64,000 bases of DNA from Acidobacterium sp. (GTDB lineage Bacteria; Acidobacteriota; Terriglobia; Terriglobales; Acidobacteriaceae): NCBI GenBank assembly GCA_003166955.1, contig PMUI01000090.1, positions 65,182-129,181 on the forward strand. The letters are read 5' to 3'. The position numbers and the translations under genes are program-made. Below are positions 27,112 through 37,569 of the stretch, piece by piece (the first letter of the stretch is position 1; every line of letters starts with the position of its first letter). The notes beneath the pieces were generated by a model. It was not told where the DNA came from and did not search any database. It worked only from the letters and a program-made list of their open reading frames with translations.

Positions 27112-28239
27112 ATGGTGAAATTCAGATCGATTGCTCCGGTAGTCGCGGTTGCATGCGTCGCAGGCTTGCTTCAGAATCCATCGCACGCACAGTTGTCGTC
27201 GAACGTCACGGTCGTTGCTTCTGGTCTCGAGGGTCCCCGCGGTCTCAGATTCGGCCCCGACGGGTATCTTTACGTGGCCGAGGCTGGGACCGCAGGGACT
27301 ACCTCGACCGTCGGCCAGTGCACGCAGGTTATACCGCCCATCGGTCCGTACTTCAGCGGCAACACTTCACGAATCTCGCGGATCGATCACTCGGGCAACC
27401 GCGTCACCGTCGCCTCCGGCCTTCCGTCTTCGCAAAATGCTGTAGGCGACATCCAGGGCGTCAATGACCTGGCCTTTCTCGACGGTGAACTCTACGCCGT
27501 GCTGGCGGGCGCCGGCTGCTCGCACGCCAACGCATCGGTGCCCAACGCCGTCCTCCGGGTCAACACGAAAACCGGGTCCTGGAAGATCGTCGCCAACCTC
27601 AGCCAGTTCCTCCAGGCGCACCACGCAATGTACGAGAACCCCGCGGATTTTGAGCCGGACGGCGTCTTCTACAGCCTTATCGCCCACCGCGACCGCCTCT
27701 ACACCGTCGAGCCAAACCACGGACAGGTCTTCTCCGTAGGGACCTCGGGCGACATTCGCGAGGAGATCGACGTCTCCCTGGCTGAAGCGCACATTGTCCC
27801 AACCTCCATTGCCGCGAAAGACGGCGACTTCTTTGTCGGCAATCTCGGACTTTTTCCAATCACTCCAAACTCCTCAAAGATCCTCACACTCTCAAGTGAG
27901 TGCCCCACCCGCTTCGAAATCCCCGGCCTTAGCTGTGATTGGGATTGGCACAAGCTGAATGTCGTGGGCTCGAGGGCCGGTTTTACGACCGTCGTCGCCG
28001 TCGACTTCGGGCCTGACGGCTTGCTCTACGCGCTGGAACTCTCTCCTGCAGCAGGCTTCCCCACTCCCGGCGCTGGAAAAGTAGTGCGGCTCAATAGCAA
28101 GGGAGAAATCGAGGATGTAGCCACCGGCCTCTCGGTTCCAACCGGTATGACTTTCGGTCCTGACGGCTACCTCTACGTGTCGAACTTCGGCGCAGCCCCC
28201 CCGGGAGCCGGCCAGATCGTTCGCATCGCCGTGCCTTAA
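27112..28239 (+). CDS. Secreted ScyD/ScyE-family beta-propeller-like protein
   Basis: The 375-residue protein has a signal peptide (APVVAVACVAGLLQNPSHA). Repeated blades follow with the motifs LEGPRGLRFGPDGYLYVAEAG, DFGPDGLLYALEL and MTFGPDGYLYVSNFGA. This matches the ScyD/ScyE family, named after scytonemin cluster genes. Most relatives lie outside scytonemin pathways and have unknown function. The propeller fold suggests extracellular binding. An AGGGAGGGC site precedes the ATG. No partner gene is adjacent. Confidence 0.85.
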   Translation: MVKFRSIAPVVAVACVAGLLQNPSHAQLSSNVTVVASGLEGPRGLRFGPDGYLYVAEAGTAGTTSTVGQCTQVIPPIGPYFSGNTSRISRIDHSGNRVTVASGLPSSQNAVGDIQGVNDLAFLDGELYAVLAGAGCSHANASVPNAVLRVNTKTGSWKIVANLSQFLQAHHAMYENPADFEPDGVFYSLIAHRDRLYTVEPNHGQVFSVGTSGDIREEIDVSLAEAHIVPTSIAAKDGDFFVGNLGLFPITPNSSKILTLSSECPTRFEIPGLSCDWDWHKLNVVGSRAGFTTVVAVDFGPDGLLYALELSPAAGFPTPGAGKVVRLNSKGEIEDVATGLSVPTGMTFGPDGYLYVSNFGAAPPGAGQIVRIAVP

Positions 28240-28903
28240 GCGGAACAGTGTAGGACAGCTGCGACCGGGGCAGCAAGTACCGTAGCCGAGGTTGCGGCGC
28301 AACACGAAGCAGCGCGGGGGCGCCTTGGAGTAAACCTATCCGACCCCGCGTTGAGACGTTGAGACGTTCTACGTGAAGTGCTCTCGGGCCAATGGTAGAA
28401 AGGTTCCCCCTGAGCCTTCGACTCCAGTTTGGATTGAAGCGAAATTGCCAAGTCGCTCATTGAGGAACCGATTAGTACCGATATGTCGGCTTGTGTTTAT
28501 TCATCAGGTCTGGGCGACCATTGGTGGAATACCGGCAATGCGGACATCTCGCAAGGGCCGGTACTCAGGGGCTGAAAGCCCGCATCATTTCGGGAGCTTC
28601 TCGGCACGACTGAAAGTCATGCCCTGATACAAGAGCCCTCCGTCGTCGACCGGTTTTGTATCAGGGCACGAGTTTACTCGTGCCGCAAAGCGTCCAAAAT
28701 GAATCGGGCTTTAGCCCCTGAGGCTTTATCACAACGGTCAAGGCGAGTTTTTTCCGCAAGCTGTGAAGTCATGCCCTGACACGTTTTCGTGCCGGGTATC
28801 GATACAATTTGTGACGGAGGCGGAGAGCAACCGCGAATCCTTCCTCGCGTCGCTCCCTTCCCGAACGCACCCATTCCCCGGCCGAATCGTCTGGCGCCAC
28901 CAA
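28240..28903. other. Intergenic region with hairpins and a repeat variant
   Basis: No coding frame here is convincing. The middle part (28620-28740) holds a divergent member of the dispersed hairpin repeat, listed separately. The segment TTTTTTCCGCAAGCTGTGAAG at about 28750 recurs in altered form at 46590 and, in inverse orientation, near 49345. These are fragments of the same repeat family. Confidence 0.6.
28620..28740. repeat. Variant of the dispersed hairpin repeat with overlapping stem-loops
   Basis: TGCCCTGATACAA (28620-28632) pairs over 13 bp with TTGTATCAGGGCA (28656-28668). The next hairpin GGCACGAGT-TT-ACTCGTGCC (28665-28684) uses four of the same bases, so the two are alternatives. 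The latter has the same shape as the GGCACGGCT-TC-AGCCGTGCC hairpin of the other copies, with compensated changes. GGGCTTTAGCCCCTGAGG follows. Confidence 0.65.
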
Positions 28904-29647
28904 CTATTCCGTCACGCGAACCGAGTGCTCCAGCCGAAACGTCACCAGCGTCTCCGCGGGCAAAAGAATCTCGTGGTTCCCGGTCATCGCGCTTCCCGCG
29001 GTTCCCGCTCCCCCTCCCGCCAGAGCGCCGATCGCAGCTCCCTTGCCGCCGCCCGCCAGCGCTCCCACAATGGCGCCAAATGCCGCTCCGCCGCCGGCGA
29101 ATTCCGCCGTCCGCTTTCCCTTGCCCTTCTCCGCCTGCACCATCGTGCTGGTCGCCACCGGATAACTCCCCCAGTTCGTCCTTACCCGCTCCAGCCGCAG
29201 CTCCAGCAGAGCGCCACCCTTGAAGTGCCCAAGCCCCTTCGCGTCGACGACCAGCCCCTCGGCGCGCGCGCCACGCGGAATCACAATCTGCCCATCAGCG
29301 ACAACATCATCGGCCACAGTCGCGCCAAACGTCTGCCCAGTCTGGCTGATCTTCGACCCCAGATCCTCATCCAATCGAACCCGCAGACGAGTCTCCACCG
29401 GGATCACAATCGTCGGCGGCGGAGGAGGTGTTGTCGCGGCCGCAGCCGGAGCCTGCGCGCTCGGAGAAGTCGGAGCGGCCCCGCTCTGATCCGGAGGCGG
29501 CGCAGGCGGATTATTCGCCTGCGCCGGTTGCGACTGCGAAGCCGTATTCGTCGCCTGCTGTGGAGTGCTCTTGTTGCAACCCGTGAACAGAATCGTCGCT
29601 GCGAGGCTCGCCGTAGCGAGGTATGCCGAAACGCGTGGGGAGTTCAT
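28904..29647 (-). CDS. Glycine-zipper lipoprotein
   Basis: Starting at the ATG at 29647 gives 247 residues with a lipoprotein signal (ATASLAATILFTGC, lipidated Cys24). A Pro/Gln/Ala-rich linker (30-90) follows, then a conserved beta domain (VETRLRVRLDEDLGSKISQTGQTFGATVADDV). Next come a glycine-zipper hairpin (GGGAAFGAIVGALAGGGKGAAIGALAGGGAGTAG) and a short end LLPAETLVTFRLEHSV. It is clearly a paralogue of the C-terminal half of the BON protein at 37.6-38.8 kb. It is probably an outer-membrane or envelope protein. It is divergent from the NtrY-type kinase. Confidence 0.8.
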   Translation of the reverse strand: MNSPRVSAYLATASLAATILFTGCNKSTPQQATNTASQSQPAQANNPPAPPPDQSGAAPTSPSAQAPAAAATTPPPPPTIVIPVETRLRVRLDEDLGSKISQTGQTFGATVADDVVADGQIVIPRGARAEGLVVDAKGLGHFKGGALLELRLERVRTNWGSYPVATSTMVQAEKGKGKRTAEFAGGGAAFGAIVGALAGGGKGAAIGALAGGGAGTAGSAMTGNHEILLPAETLVTFRLEHSVRVTE

Positions 29648-29778
29648 ACCGACACCCGATGCAGTTTTTAGGATTTGGGTTGGGCGGCCCATCAGCGCGC
29701 AACACCCCGTCCTCCGAATCCGTCTGAGAAGACAGCAGTTTACGGCATCTCCGAGCCTATAATCGGAGGCAATCGGGG

Positions 29779-32058
29779 GTGCCATTGGCGGAAACCAGGC
29801 ACAGACGCGCAACACTGATCCTGCTCGGCGCAGTGGTGTTTGTCCTGCTCCTCCTCCTCCTCGCGCTCAACGCATTCAACGTCCGAGCGCTCACCCCCCA
29901 CACCACAGGCCAGATCTTCCTGCTCACCTCGGTCTCCGTGCTGGTCTTCCTCCTTTTCGTCACCGTGCTGGTCCTGTTGCTGCGGAACCTGATCAAGCTG
30001 CTCGCCGAGCAGCGCAGCCAGGTGCTCGGCGCTCGCCTGCGGACGCGCATGTTCATCGGCGCTCTGCTGGTCTCCCTGGTCCCCGCACTCTTCATGTTTT
30101 TGTTTAGCTTTTTGCTCATGAATCGTTCCATTGACAGGTGGTTTTCGCAGCCAGCCGTCGATGTGCGAGACGATTCAACGCAAATCGCCATGGAGCTCTC
30201 CCACTACGCCTCGCAAAACGCCCGCGCCGAAGCCGAGAGCATCGCGCGCTCCCCCTCTCTGGGCGCAGCCCTCAGCGCAGGCGACGAAAACGCAATTCTC
30301 AGCGAAATTCGCGAACACCAAATCACCCTCCAGGGCGGATTCGCGGTTCTCTATCGCGACTCGGCGCCGGTCACCTCCTACCAGCTGCCCGTGAAGGGTG
30401 GCCCAGCCGAGGTGCATTCCTGGCTGAACGACGACGATCAGCAGCAGATCGAACCCGGCCAGCCCCTGGCCAACACGATTCTCAAAGCGGCGCAGCGTTC
30501 CGATGAGCCCATGTTGATACTGGGTGGCTCGGAATACGCGCTCGGCCTCGCGAGCCTCCCGGCAGGCGGCGTTGTCGTCGCGGGCTTGCCCATGCCCTCC
30601 GGACTGAACGCGATCATGTCCAACCTCAGCGCCGGAACCAGCCAGTATTGGGCGCTCTACCGGCAGCGGCGGCTCATTCGCATGACCTACTTCCTCCTGC
30701 TGCTCATGCTCACCGCCCTCGTCTTCTTTTCCAGCAGCTGGCTCGCCCTCAACGTCTCGCGCCAAATGACCCGCCCCCTCGAAGCCCTCGCCGACGCCAC
30801 CGTGGAAATCGGCAAGGGCGAGTACAGCCATCGCGTTACCGTGGAGGCCACCGCCGAAATGGCCGAGCTGGTCCGCTCCTTCAACCACATGGCCGCCGAC
30901 CTCGAGCAGAGCCGCATCCTCGCCGAAACCTCCGCCCGCGAGCTCTCCGCCGCCAATCTCGCGATTGAAGCACGCCGCAAAGAACTCGAAACCATCCTCG
31001 AAACCATTCCCTCCGGCGTGGTCACCCTCGATGCCTCCCGCCGAATCGTCCTCGGCAACCGCGCCTTCGCTGAGCTGGTCCGGCTCCAGGGCCAGCCGGA
31101 TTTGTCCGGCGTTTCCCTCGATTCGCTCCTTCCCGCGGAATTCACCGAAGAACTGGTGCGCCTCGAGCGCCGCGCCCGCCGCATGGGCACCGCCTCTTCG
31201 GAGTTCGAACTCCACACCTCCCGCGGAGCCGTCAGCCTCTCCGTGACGCTCGCCTCTCTCGGCCAGCACAACGGCCAAAACCGCGGCTCGATTCTCGTTC
31301 TGGAGGACGTCTCGGTCTTCCTCCACGCGCAACGGCAGGCAGCCTGGAAAGAAGTGGCGCAGCGCGTTGCCCATGAGATCAGGAACCCGCTCACGCCCAT
31401 CACCCTCTCCGCCGAGCGCATCCGCCGCCACGTCGAACGCGGCGCGCCTGAGTCTCCCGGCGTCATCCGCAAATGCTGCGACGTGATCCTCGGTTCGGTC
31501 GAATCCATGCGCACCCTCGTCAGTCAGTTTTCAGCCCTCGCGGAATTTCCCGTCGCCCATCCGCTGTCCTCCGACCTGAATGAAATCGTCGAAAGCGCCC
31601 TCATGCTCTTCGAGGGCCGGATTCAGGGCATCCGCATCGAAAAGCATCTTGACCCAACCCTGCCCGCGGTCATGGCCGATCCGGAAGCGCTGCGTCGCGC
31701 CCTGGCCAACCTGATCGACAACGCCGCCGAAGCCATGCAGGACAGCCTGCTGCGCGTGCTCTCCATCGAGACCACTCTGGGCGAGCGCCCAGGCCTCGCG
31801 GAAATCATCGTCTCCGACACCGGTCCCGGTATCACCGACGATATGCGTGAGCGGCTCTTCCTTCCATGGTTCTCAACCCGCCAGCGCGGCACCGGCCTGG
31901 GCCTCTCCATTGTTGCCAAGATCGTGCAGGATCACGGCGGTTCCATCCGCGCCGAAAACAACGCGCCCGCCGGAGCCCGCTTCATCATCGAGCTGCCGCT
32001 GGCCGAAACCAACGGCGTCGACCACGCGCCTGCGGCCACCCTGACCAGGTCGGTCTGA
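29779..32058 (+). CDS. NtrY-type membrane sensor histidine kinase
   Basis: The 759-residue kinase starts at GTG after a GGGG run. It has three or four N-terminal membrane helices within residues 12-115 and a periplasmic or sensor stretch to about 290. A further helix lies near 295-318, followed by a HAMP segment (RQMTRPLEALADATVEIGKGEY), a PAS-like region (about 405-500) and the H-box VAQRVAHEIRNPLTPITLSAERI (His near residue 533). The ATPase domain ends GTGLGLSIVAKIVQDHGGSI. This order matches NtrY. The NtrX-type partner starts 13 bp downstream. Confidence 0.92.
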   Translation: MPLAETRHRRATLILLGAVVFVLLLLLLALNAFNVRALTPHTTGQIFLLTSVSVLVFLLFVTVLVLLLRNLIKLLAEQRSQVLGARLRTRMFIGALLVSLVPALFMFLFSFLLMNRSIDRWFSQPAVDVRDDSTQIAMELSHYASQNARAEAESIARSPSLGAALSAGDENAILSEIREHQITLQGGFAVLYRDSAPVTSYQLPVKGGPAEVHSWLNDDDQQQIEPGQPLANTILKAAQRSDEPMLILGGSEYALGLASLPAGGVVVAGLPMPSGLNAIMSNLSAGTSQYWALYRQRRLIRMTYFLLLLMLTALVFFSSSWLALNVSRQMTRPLEALADATVEIGKGEYSHRVTVEATAEMAELVRSFNHMAADLEQSRILAETSARELSAANLAIEARRKELETILETIPSGVVTLDASRRIVLGNRAFAELVRLQGQPDLSGVSLDSLLPAEFTEELVRLERRARRMGTASSEFELHTSRGAVSLSVTLASLGQHNGQNRGSILVLEDVSVFLHAQRQAAWKEVAQRVAHEIRNPLTPITLSAERIRRHVERGAPESPGVIRKCCDVILGSVESMRTLVSQFSALAEFPVAHPLSSDLNEIVESALMLFEGRIQGIRIEKHLDPTLPAVMADPEALRRALANLIDNAAEAMQDSLLRVLSIETTLGERPGLAEIIVSDTGPGITDDMRERLFLPWFSTRQRGTGLGLSIVAKIVQDHGGSIRAENNAPAGARFIIELPLAETNGVDHAPAATLTRSV

Positions 32059-32071
32059 GAGCCCAGGCCCC

Positions 32072-33436
<1,365 letters not shown>

Positions 33437-33618
33437 CCCGGCGAGCCAGGTCGCATCGTTTACCTCCGATTTGCCGGTCAACCGGGAGCTAGCGCCAGGC
33501 AGTGCGGCGGATATGATTCGATCCAACTGATACAGTCGCATCGGATCGCGAATCTCGCGCGCCTTGTGGGTTCGGCAACATAGTCAGGCCGATTTCTCGT
33601 TGAGGTTCAAATGGACAA

Positions 33619-35670
33619 ATGACAAACGAAGCCCACGGACAAGCGACGGACCCACACGCCGGTCACAAAATGTCGGGGACCCACGAAAACCACGACCGTC
33701 ATGCCGGACACTCCGTTGCCATGTTTCGCGACAAGTTCTGGTTGAGCCTCGCCCTTACAATTCCCGTTGTCTTCTGGTCGACAGACGTCCAGCACTGGCT
33801 TGGGTACACAGCACCTTCCTTCCCCGGCTCGAGATTCATTCCAGCCGTCCTTGGAACGGTCGTCTTTATCTATGGCGGCCTGGTGTTCATCCGGGGCGCA
33901 TGGAGAGAGCTTGCCGAACGCAAGCCGGGCATGATGACTCTGATCAGCCTGGCGATCATGGTCGCCTTTGGAACGTCTCTTGCCGCGACCTTCGGCCTCT
34001 TCGAAATCGAAGTCTGGTGGGAGCTGGCATCTCTGATTACGATCATGGTCCTCGGCCATTGGCTGGAAATGAAAGCCATCTCCCAGGCTCACGGCGCGCT
34101 CAATGCACTCGCCGCACTGCTTCCAGACACAGCCGAACGCGTAACGGGAACCGAAATCCGGACCGTTCCACTCTCCGCGTTGCAACTGGGGGACGTTGTC
34201 CTTCTCCGGCCCGGCGCGCGGGTTCCGGCGGATGGCACAGTCGTCGAAGGGTCCGCCGATGTTGACGAGTCAATGATTACCGGGGAATCCCGGACGGTCT
34301 CGAAGGGACCAGGCGGCAAAGTCATTGCGGGAACGGTAGCTGGTGGCGGAAGTCTTCGAATCCGCATCACGGCAGTCGGCGAAGAGACGGCTCTATCCGG
34401 CATCATGCGGCTCGTTGCCACGGCGCAGGCTTCTGGATCTCGTACGCAAGACCTCGCCGACCGTGCAGCTGCAATCCTTTTCTACGTGGCACTCGCGTCG
34501 GGTGCGACCACGTTTGTCTACTGGTGGCTTTCGGGAGACAAAGAACACGCCCTGATCAGAACGGCAACCGTCTTCATCATTGCCTGCCCGCATGCGCTCG
34601 GACTGGCCATTCCGCTCGTGATTGCAATCTCGACATCGATCGGGGCCCAAAATGGCCTTCTCGTCAAGGACAGACTCGCACTCGAACGTGCCCGCAATCT
34701 TGACATGGTGATTTTCGATAAGACGGGAACACTGACGCGCGGTTCCCCCGCTTTGACGGGAGTTGCGACAGTTCCTGGCGGCAGCGAGCTTGACTTGCTC
34801 GCCGAGGCTGCTGCTGTCGAAGCGAATTCAGAACACCCGCTTGCGAAAGCAATCGTGGCCGAAGCGAAGCGTCGAAACCTGCCCACGCTGCCAGCTGCGG
34901 ACTTCGAATCGCTGCCGGGTCGAGGGGCGCAAGCACAAGTGGACGGTAGAAGAGTCACTATCGGCGGACCGCGTCTGTTGACCGAGGACAGAGTGACAGC
35001 GCCCCCGGAGGTTGAAAAATTGACGACACAGTGGGCTTCCGAGGGAAAGACTGTTCTCTATGTCGTTGCCACAGGGGAGCTGCTGGGCGCCTTCGCAGTC
35101 GAGGATGAGATTCGGCCCGAATCCAGGGAGGCCGTTGAGGAACTTCACCGCCTCGGCATCCGGGTGGCAATGATCACCGGAGATTCCAGGACGGTGGCCG
35201 ATTCGGTGGCTAAGCGGATCGGAATAGATGAAGTCGCAGCAGAGGTTCTCCCAGCCGATAAGGCTTCCTCAGTCAGGAGTTTTCAGGCCGGCGGGAAGAG
35301 GGTCGCAATGGTTGGCGACGGCGTCAACGATGCGCCAGCGCTGGCTACGGCCGATGTCGGAATCGCGATTGGCGCGGGCACCGATGTGGCCATAGAGTCA
35401 GCCGGGATCGTGCTTGTGCGCAGCGATCCACGAGATGTGGTGGGAGCGATCGAACTGTCTCGCGCTACTTACCGAAAGATGGTCCAGAATCTGGTTTGGG
35501 CGACCGCCTATAATCTTGTCGCCATCCCGGTGGCAGCGGGCCTTTTCGTTCACTGGGGACTCGATCTGCCCATGAGCGTTGGCGCAGTCGCGATGAGTCT
35601 CTCCACCATCATCGTAGCTGCTAACGCGCAGCTGCTTCGGCGGGTGAGACTGCGGCCTGCGGCGCTCTGA
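33619..35670 (+). CDS. Heavy-metal P-type ATPase, CopB-like (CPH type)
   Basis: The 683-residue pump has a histidine-rich N terminus (DPHAGHKMSGTHENHDRHAGH) instead of a ferredoxin-like metal domain. It also has the intramembrane metal motif CPH in IIACPHALGLAIPLV (near 322), the phosphorylation site DKTGTLT (Asp near 367) and the hinge MVGDGVNDAPAL. The CPH motif and His-rich start place it in the P1B-3 group, which exports copper (Cu2+/Cu+) or silver. Its ATG overlaps a three-codon upstream frame (33611-33622, ATGA). No metal-responsive regulator is adjacent. Confidence 0.93.
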   Translation: MTNEAHGQATDPHAGHKMSGTHENHDRHAGHSVAMFRDKFWLSLALTIPVVFWSTDVQHWLGYTAPSFPGSRFIPAVLGTVVFIYGGLVFIRGAWRELAERKPGMMTLISLAIMVAFGTSLAATFGLFEIEVWWELASLITIMVLGHWLEMKAISQAHGALNALAALLPDTAERVTGTEIRTVPLSALQLGDVVLLRPGARVPADGTVVEGSADVDESMITGESRTVSKGPGGKVIAGTVAGGGSLRIRITAVGEETALSGIMRLVATAQASGSRTQDLADRAAAILFYVALASGATTFVYWWLSGDKEHALIRTATVFIIACPHALGLAIPLVIAISTSIGAQNGLLVKDRLALERARNLDMVIFDKTGTLTRGSPALTGVATVPGGSELDLLAEAAAVEANSEHPLAKAIVAEAKRRNLPTLPAADFESLPGRGAQAQVDGRRVTIGGPRLLTEDRVTAPPEVEKLTTQWASEGKTVLYVVATGELLGAFAVEDEIRPESREAVEELHRLGIRVAMITGDSRTVADSVAKRIGIDEVAAEVLPADKASSVRSFQAGGKRVAMVGDGVNDAPALATADVGIAIGAGTDVAIESAGIVLVRSDPRDVVGAIELSRATYRKMVQNLVWATAYNLVAIPVAAGLFVHWGLDLPMSVGAVAMSLSTIIVAANAQLLRRVRLRPAAL

Positions 35671-35843
35671 GGGCCCAGAAGGTTGGCTCCGGACCTCGCA
35701 AAAACCGCACAACGTCTCGCCAGAAGGCGAACAAACCTCGAGTCGACTGCTCGGGTGGCCTGTCCCGCCTCACGCCAGTGTGATCACCGTAATCTCCGGA
35801 GCGCTGAGTTGACTGGGTCCCGTAAATATGGGATCTTCATATC

Positions 35844-36095
35844 GTGAAGACCACCCTCGAAATCCCCGATCCCGTTTTCCGCCGAGCTAAGTCCGTGGCC
35901 GCGCAGCGCGGCATTGCCCTGCGCGCTTTCGTGACCGAAGCTGTCGAAGAGAAACTAGCTTCGGTCTCTCAAAGGGACGAGAAGCCCTGGGTCAGGCTGG
36001 CCGGTGGTCTCAAACATCTTCACAAAGAGACAGTGCGCATCAACGGAATCATGGAGAGCGAGTTTGAGAGGATCGAACCCGAGGATTGGGAGTGA
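35844..36095 (+). CDS. VapB-like antitoxin
   Basis: The 83-residue protein starts MKTTLEIPDPVFRRAKSVAAQRGIALRAFVTEAVEEKL, a ribbon-helix-helix DNA-binding pattern typical of type II antitoxins. The acidic end ESEFERIEPEDWE would wrap the toxin. It starts after a short leader and ends 9 bp before the PIN-domain toxin gene, the normal antitoxin-first order. It should neutralise the toxin and repress the shared promoter. Confidence 0.85.
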   Translation: MKTTLEIPDPVFRRAKSVAAQRGIALRAFVTEAVEEKLASVSQRDEKPWVRLAGGLKHLHKETVRINGIMESEFERIEPEDWE

Positions 36096-36104
36096 TCCTC
36101 GAGA

Positions 36105-36479
36105 GTGATTCTTGATACCAACGCTCTTTCTGCGGTAGCCGACAACGAGGCCTCTGCCGCTCGCATCTTCAGCCAGGCATTAAGCATTGAAGTGCCGGTG
36201 ATTGTCCTCGGCGAATACCGCTTCGGAATCGCGCACTCGCGTCGTCGCAATGAGTACGAGAAATGGCTCGATGAACTTATCGCGGTAACCCGGGCCTTGC
36301 CTGTCGATGACACGACTTCCGGCCATTACGCCCGGATCCGCGCCAAGCTCAAAAAAGCCGGCCGGCCCATTCCCTCGAACGACCTCTGGATCGCCGCTCT
36401 CTGCCGCCAACACCGGCTCCCGCTCATGAGCCAGGACGGGCATTTTGACGCAGTCCCCGATCTCAAACGCATCGCCTAG
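36105..36479 (+). CDS. vapC: Type II toxin VapC (PIN-domain ribonuclease)
   Basis: The 124-residue protein starts at GTG and has PIN-domain acidic residues in place: ILDTNALSAV at the N terminus, the glutamate in VLGEYRFG near residue 36, and the aspartates in SNDLWIAALCRQH and MSQDGHFDAV. VapC toxins cut tRNA or rRNA when freed from the antitoxin. The pair seems intact. A GGCTAC-type repeat tract lies directly after the stop codon. Confidence 0.9.
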   Translation: MILDTNALSAVADNEASAARIFSQALSIEVPVIVLGEYRFGIAHSRRRNEYEKWLDELIAVTRALPVDDTTSGHYARIRAKLKKAGRPIPSNDLWIAALCRQHRLPLMSQDGHFDAVPDLKRIA

Positions 36480-36508
36480 TGAACCGGCCACACGCTACTG
36501 GCTACGGG

Positions 36509-37417
36509 CTACGCCAGCGTAATCACCGTGATCTCCGGCGGACACCGGAAACGAAACGGCAACCCCACAGCTCCGATGCCGCGGTTCACATACATCTGCG
36601 TCGGGCCCAGCCGAAACCATCCCTCCACATACTTCTGTCCATACTCCGGCAAATGAAAAGGCGGCAGAAACGGAAACCGCACCTGCCCCCCGTGCGTATG
36701 TCCCGAGAGCATCAGATCGACGTTGAACCGCGCGACCTCGGGCAGAATGTCGGGCTCGTGCGCCATCAGAATCACAGTTTCTCCGCTCGCAGCCTTGGGC
36801 ACAGCCCGCCCCGGCTCGGCCGCACCTTCGCACGCGCTGCCCACTCCGGCGATCCACAACCGCTGTCCGTCCCGCTCCAGCGCCGTCGCCGCATTCATCA
36901 GCACCCGAATCCCGTGCTCCTCCAAAGGCCCGGCAACATTCCGCGGTCCGATAAAGTAATCGTGATTCCCAAGGCTGGCGTAACGCAGCGGGCATTCGAT
37001 CCCGCCAAGAATCTCGGCGCAAGCCGGTGCACATCGGCGCGCGAACGACGCCGACAGAGGAGCAAAGCTAATGAAGTCCCCGGTCAGCACCACCATGTCC
37101 GGCTTCAGCCGGTTAATCTTCCGCACCATCTCGCGCAGAAAAAACGGCTCGGTGTATTCCGCGTAGTGGAAGTCCGAGGCCTGAACGATGCGCATCCCCC
37201 GAAAACCATCGGGCAAACGGGCTAAATGGATCGTGTGCTCCTCGACGCTCAGTTCGTGCCGCGAAATCTCGCCCGCATACAGCGCCAACCCCGCCATCGA
37301 AGCAGCCGACAGCCCCAGAAACGACCGCCGCGTGAAACCGCGCCTCTGCACCGGCGGCAGAGCATCCTGCACATCGTCAGCCGTGGGGGCAGCTTCGACT
37401 GCGGTCACTGGATTCAC
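36509..37417 (-). CDS. Tat-exported metallophosphoesterase
   Basis: The 302-residue protein carries a twin-arginine signal at about 26-50 (FTRRSFLGLSAASMAGLALYAG), which fits the tatBC genes at 17-18.4 kb. The calcineurin-like domain follows, with QASDFHYAEYTEP, VVLTGDFISF, LGNHDYF and MLSGHTHGGQVRFP supplying metal ligands. The YkuE/YaeI-type order suggests a membrane-associated phosphodiesterase, perhaps acting on lipids. It is transcribed toward vapC. Confidence 0.9.
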   Translation of the reverse strand: MNPVTAVEAAPTADDVQDALPPVQRRGFTRRSFLGLSAASMAGLALYAGEISRHELSVEEHTIHLARLPDGFRGMRIVQASDFHYAEYTEPFFLREMVRKINRLKPDMVVLTGDFISFAPLSASFARRCAPACAEILGGIECPLRYASLGNHDYFIGPRNVAGPLEEHGIRVLMNAATALERDGQRLWIAGVGSACEGAAEPGRAVPKAASGETVILMAHEPDILPEVARFNVDLMLSGHTHGGQVRFPFLPPFHLPEYGQKYVEGWFRLGPTQMYVNRGIGAVGLPFRFRCPPEITVITLA

Positions 37418-37502
37418 TCTTCTATTGGACGCGAAGTATCACTCAGAGGATGGGGCCCGCCGGTCCGATGAGTACCGAACCGGTATCCATTATCGCCGCA
37501 AA

Positions 37503-37530
37503 AGAATTGGGCCGTCCCGAAGGACGGCCC
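37503..37530. terminator. Strong stem-loop, likely terminator
   Basis: TTGGGCCGTCC pairs perfectly with GGACGGCCCAA around a 4-nt loop (CGAA), an 11-bp GC-rich stem. It lies between the BON protein gene's end and the start of the phosphoesterase gene. It probably terminates transcription of the BON gene. No long T-run is evident. Confidence 0.55.
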
Positions 37531-37569
37531 AACTCTGCCGGCCCAATTCTGCCAACGCGAGGACCGCAA

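Noticed and set aside
30175..31431. 418-codon minus-strand frame
   Set aside because: It is antisense to the NtrY-type kinase and Gly/Glu/Ala-rich, as shadow frames are here.
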